DNA of 64,000 nucleotides, taken from Sitta carolinensis (taxonomy: Eukaryota > Chordata > Aves > Passeriformes > Sittidae). Location of the stretch: NCBI GenBank assembly GCA_032173965.1, contig CM063287.1:6143859-6207858 (forward strand), read 5' to 3'. Each line of letters opens with the position of its first letter. The first letter of the stretch is position 1. A model generated the notes under the pieces. The model made no database searches. It saw only the letters and a program-made list of their open reading frames with translations, and had not been told where the DNA came from. Below, piece by piece: positions 42,958 to 60,560 of this stretch. The translations under genes were made by a program, and so were the position numbers.

Positions 42958-44883
42958 CCTTCACTTACTTTAATGACAAAGCTTTATTACTCTGACAATT
43001 TCTCCAACTTGCATATAACTCCCATAGCCTGAAACTCTCTGTGTGAGTACCATGCTCTTGTTCCACAATCCCAAGAGAAAAATTTGAAAAGCTGACTTGA
43101 ACTCCTCAAGAGGTGAAAGCCTTTCTCTTATAAGAGAATTCACTGAATAGAAAAATCTTTCCTTTGGAAGCCAATTTTTATTAAAATGGTTAAGTCAAGC
43201 ACTGCCAAAATCATGGCAAATGCTTTGAGCCTGTCACTCTGAAATTGTAGGGCCAGATGGTGAGAAACTTTCCTGCTGATCAGGGAACTTTCTGAATGCT
43301 CAGTTACTTAGACCAGACTGGTTTTGGGGTGTTTTTTAAAGTATGTTTTCTGTAAGAACTAAACTTGGATTACCTCTCATTTGTCATAGGCTAACAGCAC
43401 ATATCACCTAGTATAGGCCAGCTGCTTGAGGGTAATGTCATGTCCCAGAATAACCTTTCCATTTGACCATGCCTTTGGTAAATCAAGGAAGCCTGTGAGC
43501 TTTTTCCTTGTCATGTGTTCCTCCTCAGTCCTAGCAAGCCACAATTGTAATGCAGTGGCATGTTAGTTTTGGTTTGTTTGTTTGGTTTTTCCCCAGGAGA
43601 CCTGAAGAAACAGAATACTTTCAGTACATGGCTTAAGATCCAGACAGCAGGACAATCCCTATCCTAACACAAGGAATGACTGCAGAGGAACTAGTGTTGT
43701 TCATGGGCTGGCTACTGAACTGAAAACTGCCTGGGGTATGCCCTTAATATGCTCTGAGGCTGTTCAGAATTTTGGGGGCTTGGTTTTGTTTATCTGGTGG
43801 CTGCTGAAGAAGCTTTTCTTCCTCTGGTATTTTAAAGGCATGTGTTGTGACCTGTCACTTGCTAGATTTGTTTGATGTGAAATTTGAGTCTGGCCATGGA
43901 AAAACACGCTGCAGGAATGTGTTTATTGTGCTCTCTGCTGGAGGTAACACTGGTTTCCAGTTTTGTTGAAGTTTCAGCTGAATGTCTTGTTGTAAAAATG
44001 CAATAATCACATTGTTTATATTTGAAAGATAGGTGTCTGCTAAGGAAGGCAGAAGCCTGCCTTGTCAGGAGAAAAATTGGCATATGAAATCTCCAAATGG
44101 AAGGCCCAGAGCCTGTGACTTTTGCTTTAGCTTCTCCCAGGCAAACAGCCACATTCACACAAAACTCATTGCAGAAATGGTACTGGAAACACCAAAGTTC
44201 AAATTCACAGCTATGTCCATCCTCCCTAGGCACGAAGGCACATCTGCTGAGCCTGTTGGCTTCCTCAGCTAGGAGATACTCTCCATATTTCAAAATACCA
44301 AATGGATTTTTAAGGCCATTTACTCCTACCCTAAGAAGTTAAAGAAGTCAAATCAAACAAGCAATGGAACCAAAGCAAACCCATTTTTAATACTGCTTGG
44401 CTGCAGAGAGATTTGTCAAGCACAATCATATACTTTGCAAATGGTCCCTGTTTAAAGTAACAGTTACATGTGTGCAGAGTACTCCCAGTATGTCTGACAA
44501 TATAAAGGTATTGAGAGTTAATTAAAACAGTTGATACTTGTTCAAAGCTTGAAGAAGGGAAAACCTGGACAAGTTCTGCTTTTTGTTATCCATTAACTTG
44601 TCTTTTTCTAAGTCAGGGTTATTCTTAACTAAGAAAACATTACATAAGAAAAATGACATAGATTAATAAAATGCTATGTATAATTTTTTTCATTGCAGTA
44701 AACCATAAAATCAGAGCTATTTTTTTTTATTCTTACTGACACGAGAGCAAATTAAACTCTACCTTATTTCTCTAGGTTTTTTCTTCAAGGGGACCAGTCT
44801 AATTTTAATTGTACACAGCAGTAGCCATCTGATGACTCTAGTCATCATGTTAGGAGTTAGGATACATCTAATAATTTTCTAAG

Positions 44884-44923
44884 AAAAAAAAAAAAAAAAA
44901 AACCAACAAAAAAACCCAACAAA
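44884..44923. repeat. A19 run with A-rich extension
   Basis: A19 at 44884-44902 is followed by A-runs broken by C, in intergenic sequence. Confidence 0.92.
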
Positions 44924-45923
44924 CTGTCTTTCACAGATTTTTTTCCTGTAGCTTTTCAGCAGGAAGTTGAGTGCTGTCTCAAACTCTCCCAGCACAGGGT
45001 CATTCAAGCACTGCAGTGCTCGTTAGTGCCTCTCCTGCAGCTGACAGTGTGTGTGCTGCATTGCAAGCCATCCTGAACCTCCTGAACAAGAGGTTTAGCA
45101 TTCCTGGTGCAAAGGAGCACAGCCTGACTTATGGTCTGGGGTGCTGGAGATGTGCAGGAAGGGTTAAATCACAGAGTCACTCCCTGGCTCGAGCTTCCAG
45201 GAGTTGAGCAATGATGGATGGGGACTCTCAGAGTTAAGTCAATGATAGATTCTGCAAAAGTCTTTCTTTTTCTTTGTGCTCAATCTCTGTCTATAAAATT
45301 AATGTTACTTATGGAAATGAATATGTTATGTGTGATTTTTACTTCTCTTTGAAAATTGCTCCAGCATAAAGCAGCTGCTTTAGTATTTTTCCCTACTTAC
45401 CAGAACAAGTACTCTGACAGGTCCACATGATATGAGAGACACACCTGCTGTGATTTACATTTATTTACGATGTTTTACTATGTGTAAAATGCAATTTTAC
45501 TTAGACAATATTATGAGCACTTGAATGAGAACTGGGAAATTATTAGTGTGTTTTTCATTCCCAAGAATAACTATCATAATACAGCTCCTGTACATTAGCA
45601 CTTGCGTTTCTGCCTCAAGCAGCTCAGTGAACAGAATTATTAGTGTAAACTTATGGTAGTTATTTAGCTGGACATCACTCTGTACTTTGAGAGGAGAAAA
45701 GAAAATCCTAATGCTTCATGTACCAGCACTGGGCTGAATTTTGCCAGGCATGTGACTGTATAATCCCATGGCTCTAAGAGCAGATCAAGTCATCTAGGAA
45801 GTATTTGACATAGTTCTGCTTTTAGCTTTTGCATTTAGGAGAATACATATCAACAAGTAAAAATAAGACCTTATATTTGAAGTCAGTGTTGAGGACCAGA
45901 TTCTCAAGTGCTATAAATGTGAC

Positions 45924-45949
45924 TTATTATTATTATTATTCCTATTATT
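45924..45949. repeat. (TTA)n microsatellite
   Basis: About five TTA units, then CC and two more. Confidence 0.85.
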
Positions 45950-48900
45950 TATCAGCAGAGAATCTAGTCAAGTTTATGAAAGGTATTTAAAAAATGACAG
46001 ACTGCAAAACAAAACCACAGGCACAATTTTGCACACATGTATCAAATCCAAAATGGAAAATCTGGAGAATTAAGCACGCAGACCTCAAAAAAAATCCACT
46101 GCAAAACTGGCTACTGTGGACAATTGATAGCGATTTGAGAGACTGATTATGAGCCTGCTGTAGTTTAACTCTATTGACTGGCACTCCTGTGATAGTCTCT
46201 TTATTAAGCATAGTCATTCTGATCATTAATTTCAGCATGAAACGGTTTTTACAGAGGCTTTTGTGCACTAGCCTAAGTGATTCTTCACTAAAGAGAGAAA
46301 TCAGTATGTCAGTACGGTACTGGACATCTTTGAAGTTTGCAAAATTTAACTGCCCAGATGTTCCATGAAAGGCTTTCAATTCAGATATTATTTTCAGCCT
46401 GGCTGCCTACCAGAAAATAAATACCCTTCAATTTTTCATGGAGCCAGGAGAGTCTGAGAGGTTTTCTCCTCTTCCCTGCCCCCCTGCCTGGCTGCCACTA
46501 CCGAGGTGCCAGAGTGACACCGCGTGGCCAAGGGAGAGGCAACACAAACCTGAGGAAAAATAAGAAAATGTAACTTTTATCCCAAATACCCATCAGGACT
46601 TTACATGTCTTGTTGCAGCTCTTCAGAAATAATCTTTGCTACAGATTATTTTATTTTCATACACGTGTATATTAAATCCCAAATATTAAGAAAGAAAATA
46701 ATATTGATTTAATTACTGATCTAGGGAAAAATACCAGTTTACACCATGAGATTAAAAAAAAAATTACACTTTCCTGAAATCTTTTAAATGTTATTTTACT
46801 ATTCATAATAATTTCTCTTACAACTTTTAAGAAGCACTTTTCTCCTTATAGAAACGCAAAATAGTTTAACCTTATCCATCTGCCAATTTTATATGTGCTA
46901 CACTGTTTTGGTTCCTCTTTTTATCCTTTTGTCTGTCACCAAAGGATGCCAAGTAGCTTCTCAGGAATTCAGTAGTTCCAGTATACCTCAGGAGGAGATT
47001 CTGAGCTGGGTGAGGTAATTAATAGAAGTTGTAATTCCTCATCCTCAGATTGTAGTTCTAAAATCAGAAAAGATCAATACAAATCTAAGAGAAAATAGCT
47101 CTTTTCTTGCAGCCAGTGAGCTAATGGATATTTCAGAAACATCTGGATTGTGGAGAGAAAAACTGACAGGTCTCAGGTACATTTGTGATACAAAATGTTA
47201 TATGATCAGGACCCAAATCAAACACAGTTCAGCAAAGTGCTGTGAAATATTTACTGTCCTGTCCACAGCTTACATGGTGAGGGGTTGAAATGAAGCACAG
47301 AACATCAAGGACTGGCTCACAGTGAGGCAGTTCTGAGGTAACACAAGAAAGGATGAGGTCCTGTGGGGAGCTACCAAAGATGACCCACCAAGAGGGACAC
47401 AAGAGGCACAGTCTCCTCCCTGACTGCCTTTAACTAGTTAAATCCTTCCTGATCTCCACAGGGCTCTGAAGGCCTGCCAGGCCCCATCAGGAAGCTGTTC
47501 ACAGTGATCCACTGGGAGAACCTACAGGGGGAAAAGGACTGAGCTCTCCTTTCATGCCCCCATGCCACCAATTGGGAGCATTTTGGAGCCCTCCTCTTAT
47601 ATGAAAGAGCCAAGATACTACTGGAGCCCTTCAGGTGTTAGATAACCCTCCTCGTTGTCTTTAGTCCCCATTGGAGCAAGTCATGCAGAGCCAGCCAATG
47701 TGATGTTCTTCCTCTAATCACTGTCAAGAGGAATGGCCTTTTAAAAAGTCCATCAGTGATGCCTCTTAAGGCAATAGATAAGAGAGAAAAATGGCACTGA
47801 AGGGTGGTTGGAAATGGCAATAAGCACAAAATCTCTCCTTTTTTACACAAAAAACCCCACCCTCTTCTGAAAGACCAACAACTGGCAGGAAAAGTGATAG
47901 TTAATGTGTCTTGTGAAAAGAAAAGCAGTAGATGCAGAGCAAATGAAGAAGATCTTTTGCCGCACACGGGTTAGAAGGGCCCATAGGCCATGCTAAGCAA
48001 GTCCAAGCTGCCATGGGAGAAACATCCTCAGGCCTGAGGGTCCATGCTGGAAATGACCCAGATCCCTGGGTTTGGCTCCCAAACACTTTGCCTTGCATTT
48101 GGACAGGTAATTTGTGACTTGTATGCAGACTTTTTTAAGAATTCAACTTGTTGTCACTTAAAATAGTTGGGGAAAAATCTTTTTTTAAAAAAATCCCCTC
48201 CCAATAGTCTAATCTAAACCCATCAGAGGTCAGCAGACAGGTTTTCATTAAATTCAAGGAACTGAATATAACTGTTCCTGTAAAGCCACTAATTATTCCC
48301 CAAGGCATAATGCCTGTCACTTTAGCGATTTGGAGAGACCAGCTCTCACCTCCAGTTCTTCCATTAAAGGCAACCAGCCACCTGTACTAGAGATACATGT
48401 TTGAGATCACTCAATTAATCTGTTAGCAGCAGCATCAATAGCCTGCTATTGATTCAAACACAACAAGAATATATTGAAATAGCCAGGCTGAAGTAAAATA
48501 TGCCCAATAACAGAGGAGAACACCCAGTACCCTGCTGACATTTACACATGAGAAGACAATGCTTTATAAAGGAATACAGTGGGAGCAAAATCAAAAGCCA
48601 TTACCTGGAATTAGCCATTGATGCAGCAGATGTAAATCAGAACAGCTGGTGGTCAAAGCAATGGGAAATTCTTAGATTACTCCATAAATTGATGCAGCTT
48701 GTCAGATATTGACACAAACAAAAAAAGGCAAAAAGCTTGGTGGAGAAAAAATAGTCAGGCTTAATGAAAGTAGGGCCTGTGTATCAGTGTTTCCTTATTC
48801 CCACTTGGTCTTTACAAACCCGATACAAAATAAAGCCAGTGGTAGTGCTGTGCCTTTGTGCAGGTCTGTGGGCACCAAGAAGGAAATAATGCTCTTCAAA

Positions 48901-50787
48901 AATGGCTGTTCAGAAGTAACCCCAGATACCAACATGGGGACACTGGTAAGTTCCCAGTCATTTGCTGCTTTGAAGTATTTTTAAGTGTAGCAAATGCGAT
49001 CGGACTGAATAGGTGTCTTCTTTCTGACTCAAGCAGGTGCATCTCCCATCCCCTCTGGGCCAATATAAAACATACACCTACCTCATACTTCAGCAGCCCA
49101 CTAGCAGCTGGCACCTTAAAAAAAGCCCAAGCCACTGCCAAAATCCCAGTTTGATCCTGTGTAAAATCCTATTCTTGTATACAGAAAACACTTTCACCTA
49201 CATTACTTTTTAATGGTATGGAGGACACGTAGGTGAAGTCAAACACCAAGTTTATAATTTTCAGCTGGGGTTTACTTGTGCTCTAGTAGTAAACAGGATA
49301 CCGAGCAGCCTTAGTAGCAGAGGCAATACTGATGTAACATTACCTTATAGAACTTCATTTTAGAAAGGAGCATGTTGCTTTTAAATAAAGTAATTTCATC
49401 CTGTTCTTACAACATTCAGAAGAAAGCTACTGCAATAGGTATCAATAAATAGGTGTGCTGATTATCACCCACAGGAGGTTAAACCCCCAAAGTGCAGGAC
49501 GTGCCCAGTTTTCACTGGAATAAAATTGTATTTTAGGTGACCAAAGCTTGAACACCATAAACCTTCCGCATGCTAGGTGCAGGCAGCAGGGCAGTTACCA
49601 GGAGCAGATGTTATTTTCCATAAGGGAAGCAGTTTGCTTCACTGATAACTTTGCCTCACTGATAACAGTGGAGCAGTGACAGTGAGTCAGGTGTCTCAGT
49701 AGGATATTCAGCACCTGAGCTCACCTGAGTACAGACAGATAGTATCATGTTCCCCTGCCCCTCCCCTTTACTAAGAGCACTATAATAGATCATTCAGAGC
49801 TACAGTGATGTCACAGCAGTTTAGTGCCTGGCTAAACAAGAAAGAATACAGACTTGGAGAAAGTTATTGTTTGAAAAGCTCATTAGAAATTTTAGTACTT
49901 CAGCTGTTAAGATAGGCTAAAGCATTCCCCATATCATATTAAACTGAGACAGACACCAGTTACTTACAAAACAAAAATATGGTTTTACCAGTATTGCAAC
50001 AAAATATTTAATTTGCCCAGCTGGTCTTTTCCACACACAGAACCTAGTCTATGCACTACCTTCTGATTTTTAATCCAGTTACTAGGGTTCCCCTTTTTCT
50101 ACACCAAGATAATCAATTAGCAGCAACAATTACAAATCTCCTGGCCTGTAAAGCCTGTATCAAGTTACATCATGCAAATGGAGACAAATTAGGTCCCTAC
50201 TTTGTCTTGAAATTTCATCCTTTCACTGGTGTTAACAGAAAGGAGTCAGCCATCACAATCTTCTCCCCCCCTGCCTTCAAGTTACCTGATTTCCAAAAAC
50301 CCCTCCTCCCTAGTGCTCTGCTATCAAATGATTCCATTAGGCCAAGTCTCCGATATTTCTGGAGAGTAAGAAGCACTTGTCAGAGAACAGTGGCAACACC
50401 CCAAGCAGTATTCATTTCTCACCACGCTGCTTGTTAACAAAAACTAGGTCTAACACTTCCAGCTACTCATGGACAAACCTCTGATGAACTGGATGGATGT
50501 CATCATCTCCACTGCTTTTAGTGTCGATTCAGCAGGTGTAGGACAGGGCTCCAACAAACCTCACTGTACAGTTCATGTCAGTGCTTTCACACACCTGATT
50601 TAGAAATCTAAGTACTTTCAATACTATTCCCCACTGTGCTGCAAGCCTTGGCCCCTAACCAGCAAGGAAAGGAGCACTACAGTGCCTAGACCAGATGTAC
50701 ACCCCATTCCTACTGATGTGTCTGAAGGCCAAGAATGGAGGTAGCAATAGGAAACTAACACTGTGTTATTAGTACACACCTTTGAAC

Positions 50788-50793
50788 TTTATT
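50788..50793 (-). terminator. CDK1: Distal polyadenylation signal of CDK1
   Basis: AATAAA on the minus strand (TTTATT on +), followed within about 15 nt by GGTGTGT, a typical downstream GU-rich element. Confidence 0.6.
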
Positions 50794-51302
50794 TGAACTT
50801 TTGACAATATTCTCACCTGGTCAGTTAAATGCCAGGGAGCTTTAAAAAGCTATTGCTTAAATTATTAGAAGGTCTAGCCATGTGGCATCTCAGTTTATGA
50901 TTACAATTCCTGGGATTTCACATACCAACACCTTGGTAAATTCTTGGGCCTCCAAGATAGTAAAAACATAGAGCAAGGGACTTGTCTCAAATAATGATTT
51001 GCAGCTCCCTTCAAAAACTCAAAAGCAGTTTGGCCATCCAGTTTAAGTAGCTGCTCTTCAGCATATCTCAGTTGATGTCCTTTGGCACATGCTCAAGTGA
51101 AATTGTAACTGACATGACATTGAACTCAAACTTGAGAATTTCCTATGGTATTAGGAACAACCATTTAGAAGTTTGGGTTATCAGTTTTTTAGCCAAGTGG
51201 TACCTTTCCAGTGCATTCCAAAGAAAACAAGTCCTTCTGTAGAGCAGCCATGGCCTGGAAATAAGTTCAGTCCTTCACCGGGACTTTAACTGGGGTTAAA
51301 GC

Positions 51303-51308
51303 TTTATT
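51303..51308 (-). terminator. CDK1: Proximal polyadenylation signal of CDK1
   Basis: AATAAA on the minus strand, 209 nt after the stop codon, without an obvious GU-rich element downstream. It would give a very short 3' UTR. Confidence 0.5.
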
Positions 51309-51516
51309 TATAGAAAGTCAACTGCATTAACTGCAGCAATATTTGCATTGCATTTGAACTCAGCACTAATAGGTTAATATTTACATTTAGATAACACTTA
51401 AACCAAAACAAACTGAATACAGCCAATCTTAAGGCAAAAAGACAGACATACAAATTACAGACTTAAGAGTAAAAGTAATGACAATTATTTCCCTCTGGAT
51501 GATATAGTCCAAAGGT

Positions 51517-58254
<6,738 letters not shown>

Positions 58255-58268
58255 TGCTGTGGTTATCC

Positions 58269-59047
58269 CTGAAATGGACAGGAAAAAAGAAACAGAAAAT
58301 GAGGGTAAACAGTTGCTGTCTTGAACACAGACAAGTCACTGAATCTATGTCAAGTCCTTAGAAGCAAGTTGCACGTCACATAATTAAGACCTAATGTGAA
58401 ACACTTAACTGCGCTCATCAACAAAAACATAGAAAATATTTACTCAGAATTCCAGCTAGAAAAACTATACCCCAAAGTGGGCAATGAGTCCAAGAGGTTA
58501 AAAAAAAAAAAAAAAAATCCTTGAAGAACGCTCCTCCAGGGAACTGAAAAAAGTGCACCCTCATCATCATTTTCACTTAACTACTCACTAAAAAGGAATG
58601 AGCTAGAAACGGATAGGAATGGCACAGTGTAAAAGTCCAGTCAGCGGGTGTTAGCAGGCCAGGGAGCACCGGCCCGGGGCGCCGCCGGGCGCGGAGGCAG
58701 CAGCCGGGGCTGGCTCTGCACAGCTCCCCCGCCAGCTTCGGGGCTTACGGACACCGAGCAGACCCGCGTTACCTACGGCCCCGGGAGGCTGCCACCTCCG
58801 GCCAGCGCCCGTTCGCCGCGCGGGCCGCGCTCGCCACAGCCCAGCCCCTGCCCCGCTCCCGCCGGCCCGAGGCGCTGCCCCGCTCCCCGCCCGGCTCTCC
58901 GGGGCGCTGCCCGCCGCAGACCAGACCGGGTGTCCGCTCCGTGACGCCGAGCTGGGGGCCGGGGTCCCGCGAGGGCTCGGGAGCGCGCATGGCGCTGCCC
59001 GGCTCCCCCTGCCCCTCACGCCACCGGCCCGGCCGCGCGCCCCTCAC
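58269..59047 (-). other. CDK1: CDK1 first intron
   Basis: The intron is inferred between the donor CAG|GTGAGG (GT at 59047-59046) and the acceptor before 58268. Its first half is CpG-rich and part of the island. An A18 run lies at 58500-58517 on the + strand. Confidence 0.65.
58500..58517. repeat. A18 homopolymer
   Basis: An uninterrupted run of 18 A on the + strand within the CDK1 first intron. Confidence 0.95.
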
Positions 59048-59110
59048 CTGCGGAGCCGCCACCGCACAGGCACGTCCGCCGCGCCGCGCGAGCCGGGGGC
59101 GGGGCCGGCG
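59048..59110 (-). other. CDK1: Noncoding first exon of CDK1 (start approximate)
   Basis: A good donor, CAG|GTGAGG, ends an exon at 59048 on the minus strand, about 67 bp after the CDE/CHR-like element. Because the coding exon begins with a splice acceptor 14 nt before ATG, an upstream noncoding exon is needed and this is the best candidate. The transcription start is not visible. Confidence 0.55.
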
Positions 59111-59114
59111 CGCA

Positions 59115-59198
59115 TTCGAACCGGCCGCTCGCCGCGCTCCGCCAATGGCGCCGCGCCGGGCCCGTTCAAAGCGGCCAATCAGCGCGCTCCGCGCCAAA
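59115..59198 (-). promoter_or_regulatory. CDK1: CDK1 cell-cycle module: E2F site, two CCAAT boxes, CDE/CHR
   Basis: Reading the minus strand in order: TTTGGCGC (E2F-like, 59198-59191), inverted CCAAT (59179-59175), TTTGAA (59170-59165), inverted CCAAT (59146-59142), then GCGG-N4-TTCGAA (59128-59115). The CCAAT boxes are 33 bp apart, a spacing typical of NF-Y-driven cell-cycle genes. GCGG, four bases, then a CHR hexamer is the CDE/CHR layout used by DREAM and MMB complexes on G2/M genes. Motif evidence only. Confidence 0.7.
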
Positions 59199-59410
59199 GC
59201 GAGGCCCAAAGGGCGGCTTTCGGCACCGCGAGGGGGTAGGTTAGAGAAATGCTGCGCGGCCGGGCGCGGCAAGCAGAGCGTGCACCGGCCGTCCCCTGGG
59301 TTCGCGGACGGCATGGGTGGAGGCAGTGTGGCGGCGCGAGTGGGTCGTTCCGCGTAGCGCCGGTGACACGGGGGCGCTGGGACGGCGCCACTGGGCGGGC
59401 TGGTCACGAC

Positions 59411-59460
59411 CCCAGAATCACGGAATGGGTCAGGTTACAAGGGACACAAAGCCTAGGAAA
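59411..59460 (-). mobile_element. Short CR1 LINE 3' end, - orientation
   Basis: CAGAATCACGGAATGGGTCA followed by a GGTTACAAGGGACA block is the reverse complement of a CR1 3' terminus. Only about 50 bp are recognisable. It lies at the outer edge of the CDK1 CpG island. Confidence 0.75.
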
Positions 59461-60504
59461 ATACTACTCCGAGCAAATTTTGTTACTGAGGAACTGAAAT
59501 GCTAATCGATTAGCAAAAATCACGTGTTTCTAGCTTTACAAGTCTTTCCCCTGCAGGACAGTTCCACTGTGGGTTCTGTGGTGCTGCTGAGCCATCCTAG
59601 CACCAGTCTATCTTCGGCACTGGCAGTCCTGGACCAACAGCTCCTGGGGAAACCTACAGTCCCTGCAGGGCTGAGACACAGGCATCGCTTCACACTGCTG
59701 ATGTTACTGCCTTTTTCAATTCATTGCACTGGATTACAATGTTCTTGAAGGGTGGCTTTGCTGCTTGTCTGAAGTGTAAGCAGGGCAGGGTGCTGTGAAC
59801 AAAACTATGCAGCTTCTCTCTCAAAGCATTTCTCTGGGACGGCGATTCCAGGAGGCAGGACTATTTATGGTACACTTCCTTCTCCTCATCCCTACCCCGT
59901 GGCAAGGGTGGGAGGCAGCCTGTCCAACTCCTCCCCCTGAGTGTGTTTCAGGGGTAAAGCCCCTCCACTTTCCCTCCCTCCTAGGGAATTTTTGCAGCGT
60001 ATGGTGCGCATGCTCACAGGTCTCTGTTTCCTTTGAATCCTGTGTTCCCAGCACTTGCCGGGGCTTTACCTGCCTAGAGCGACAGTTTTGTACATCTGGG
60101 AAATTCCATATGAGAACATGGCCTCACATCTTGTGCAATTCATAGGAAAAGAGCCTGACGTGCTCTGCCCTGCACAGTGACAGAGAATTTCTGCCCTGTG
60201 TGTAACAATCCAAAGCAGCCAGGACAGTCTGGGTACAGCAATGCCCATGGATCAGCTGCACAACTCAGAGTGTGGGACACATCCCTCAGGCCTGGGCTAT
60301 CAATGTGCTCTGCAGCTCTGGGAATTGTTTTCTATTGCCAGCACAGGGCTGGAGCTGCTGCTACTGGACTAGTCCTTGCCTAGGAACCTTAGGTAAGTGG
60401 CCAAAGTCCAACTTTCCCTTCAGGGGAAAAGAAAACATGTCCTGGAAGTCCCAGACATATGGTAACCCTAGTTAATTTATGGGGGTTGGTGGTGGTATCA
60501 TAAT

Positions 60505-60560
60505 TATTCAGTATTATAAATTATTATAAATTATATTAAAATATAGAGATTATATATAAG
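60505..60560. repeat. AT-rich microsatellite
   Basis: Repeated TATTATAAAT-type units with almost no G or C. Confidence 0.8.

Larger units (their letters stand above)
31406..50767. other. Intergenic region between convergent RHOBTB1 and CDK1
   Basis: In about 19.4 kb I found no open frame with a recognisable domain, no tRNA- or rRNA-like sequence and no spliced gene model. The longest open frames (up to about 143 codons, such as 37619-38047 on + and 43862-44293 on -) are of chance size. I could identify one CR1 fragment, several A-rich tracts and small AT-rich microsatellites. A lncRNA or conserved enhancer would not be visible by reading alone. Confidence 0.6.
50768..51516 (-). other. CDK1: CDK1 3' UTR
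   Basis: This noncoding stretch follows the CDK1 stop codon on the minus strand. Two AATAAA signals are present: one 209 nt after the stop (51308-51303) and one about 725 nt after it (50793-50788). The distal one has a GU-rich element (GGTGTGT) just downstream, so I set the 3' end there. Both could be used. Confidence 0.6.
58640..59400 (-). promoter_or_regulatory. CDK1: CpG island promoter of CDK1
   Basis: A sharply bounded GC- and CpG-rich block covers the 5' end of CDK1. It includes a GC box GGGGGCGGGG (59095-59104), two CCAAT boxes, an E2F-like site and CHR-type hexamers in the minus-strand direction. The large open frames inside it on both strands result from base composition and are not genes. 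Confidence 0.85.

Noticed and set aside
43862..44293. 143-codon minus-strand open frame in the intergenic region
   Set aside because: No domain, no supporting promoter or splice signals; chance length.
58651..59407. Long overlapping open frames on both strands of the CDK1 CpG island (up to 212 codons)
   Set aside because: High GC content removes stop codons in all frames; the products are Ala/Arg/Pro/Gly-rich low-complexity sequence, and the region is promoter and noncoding exon.
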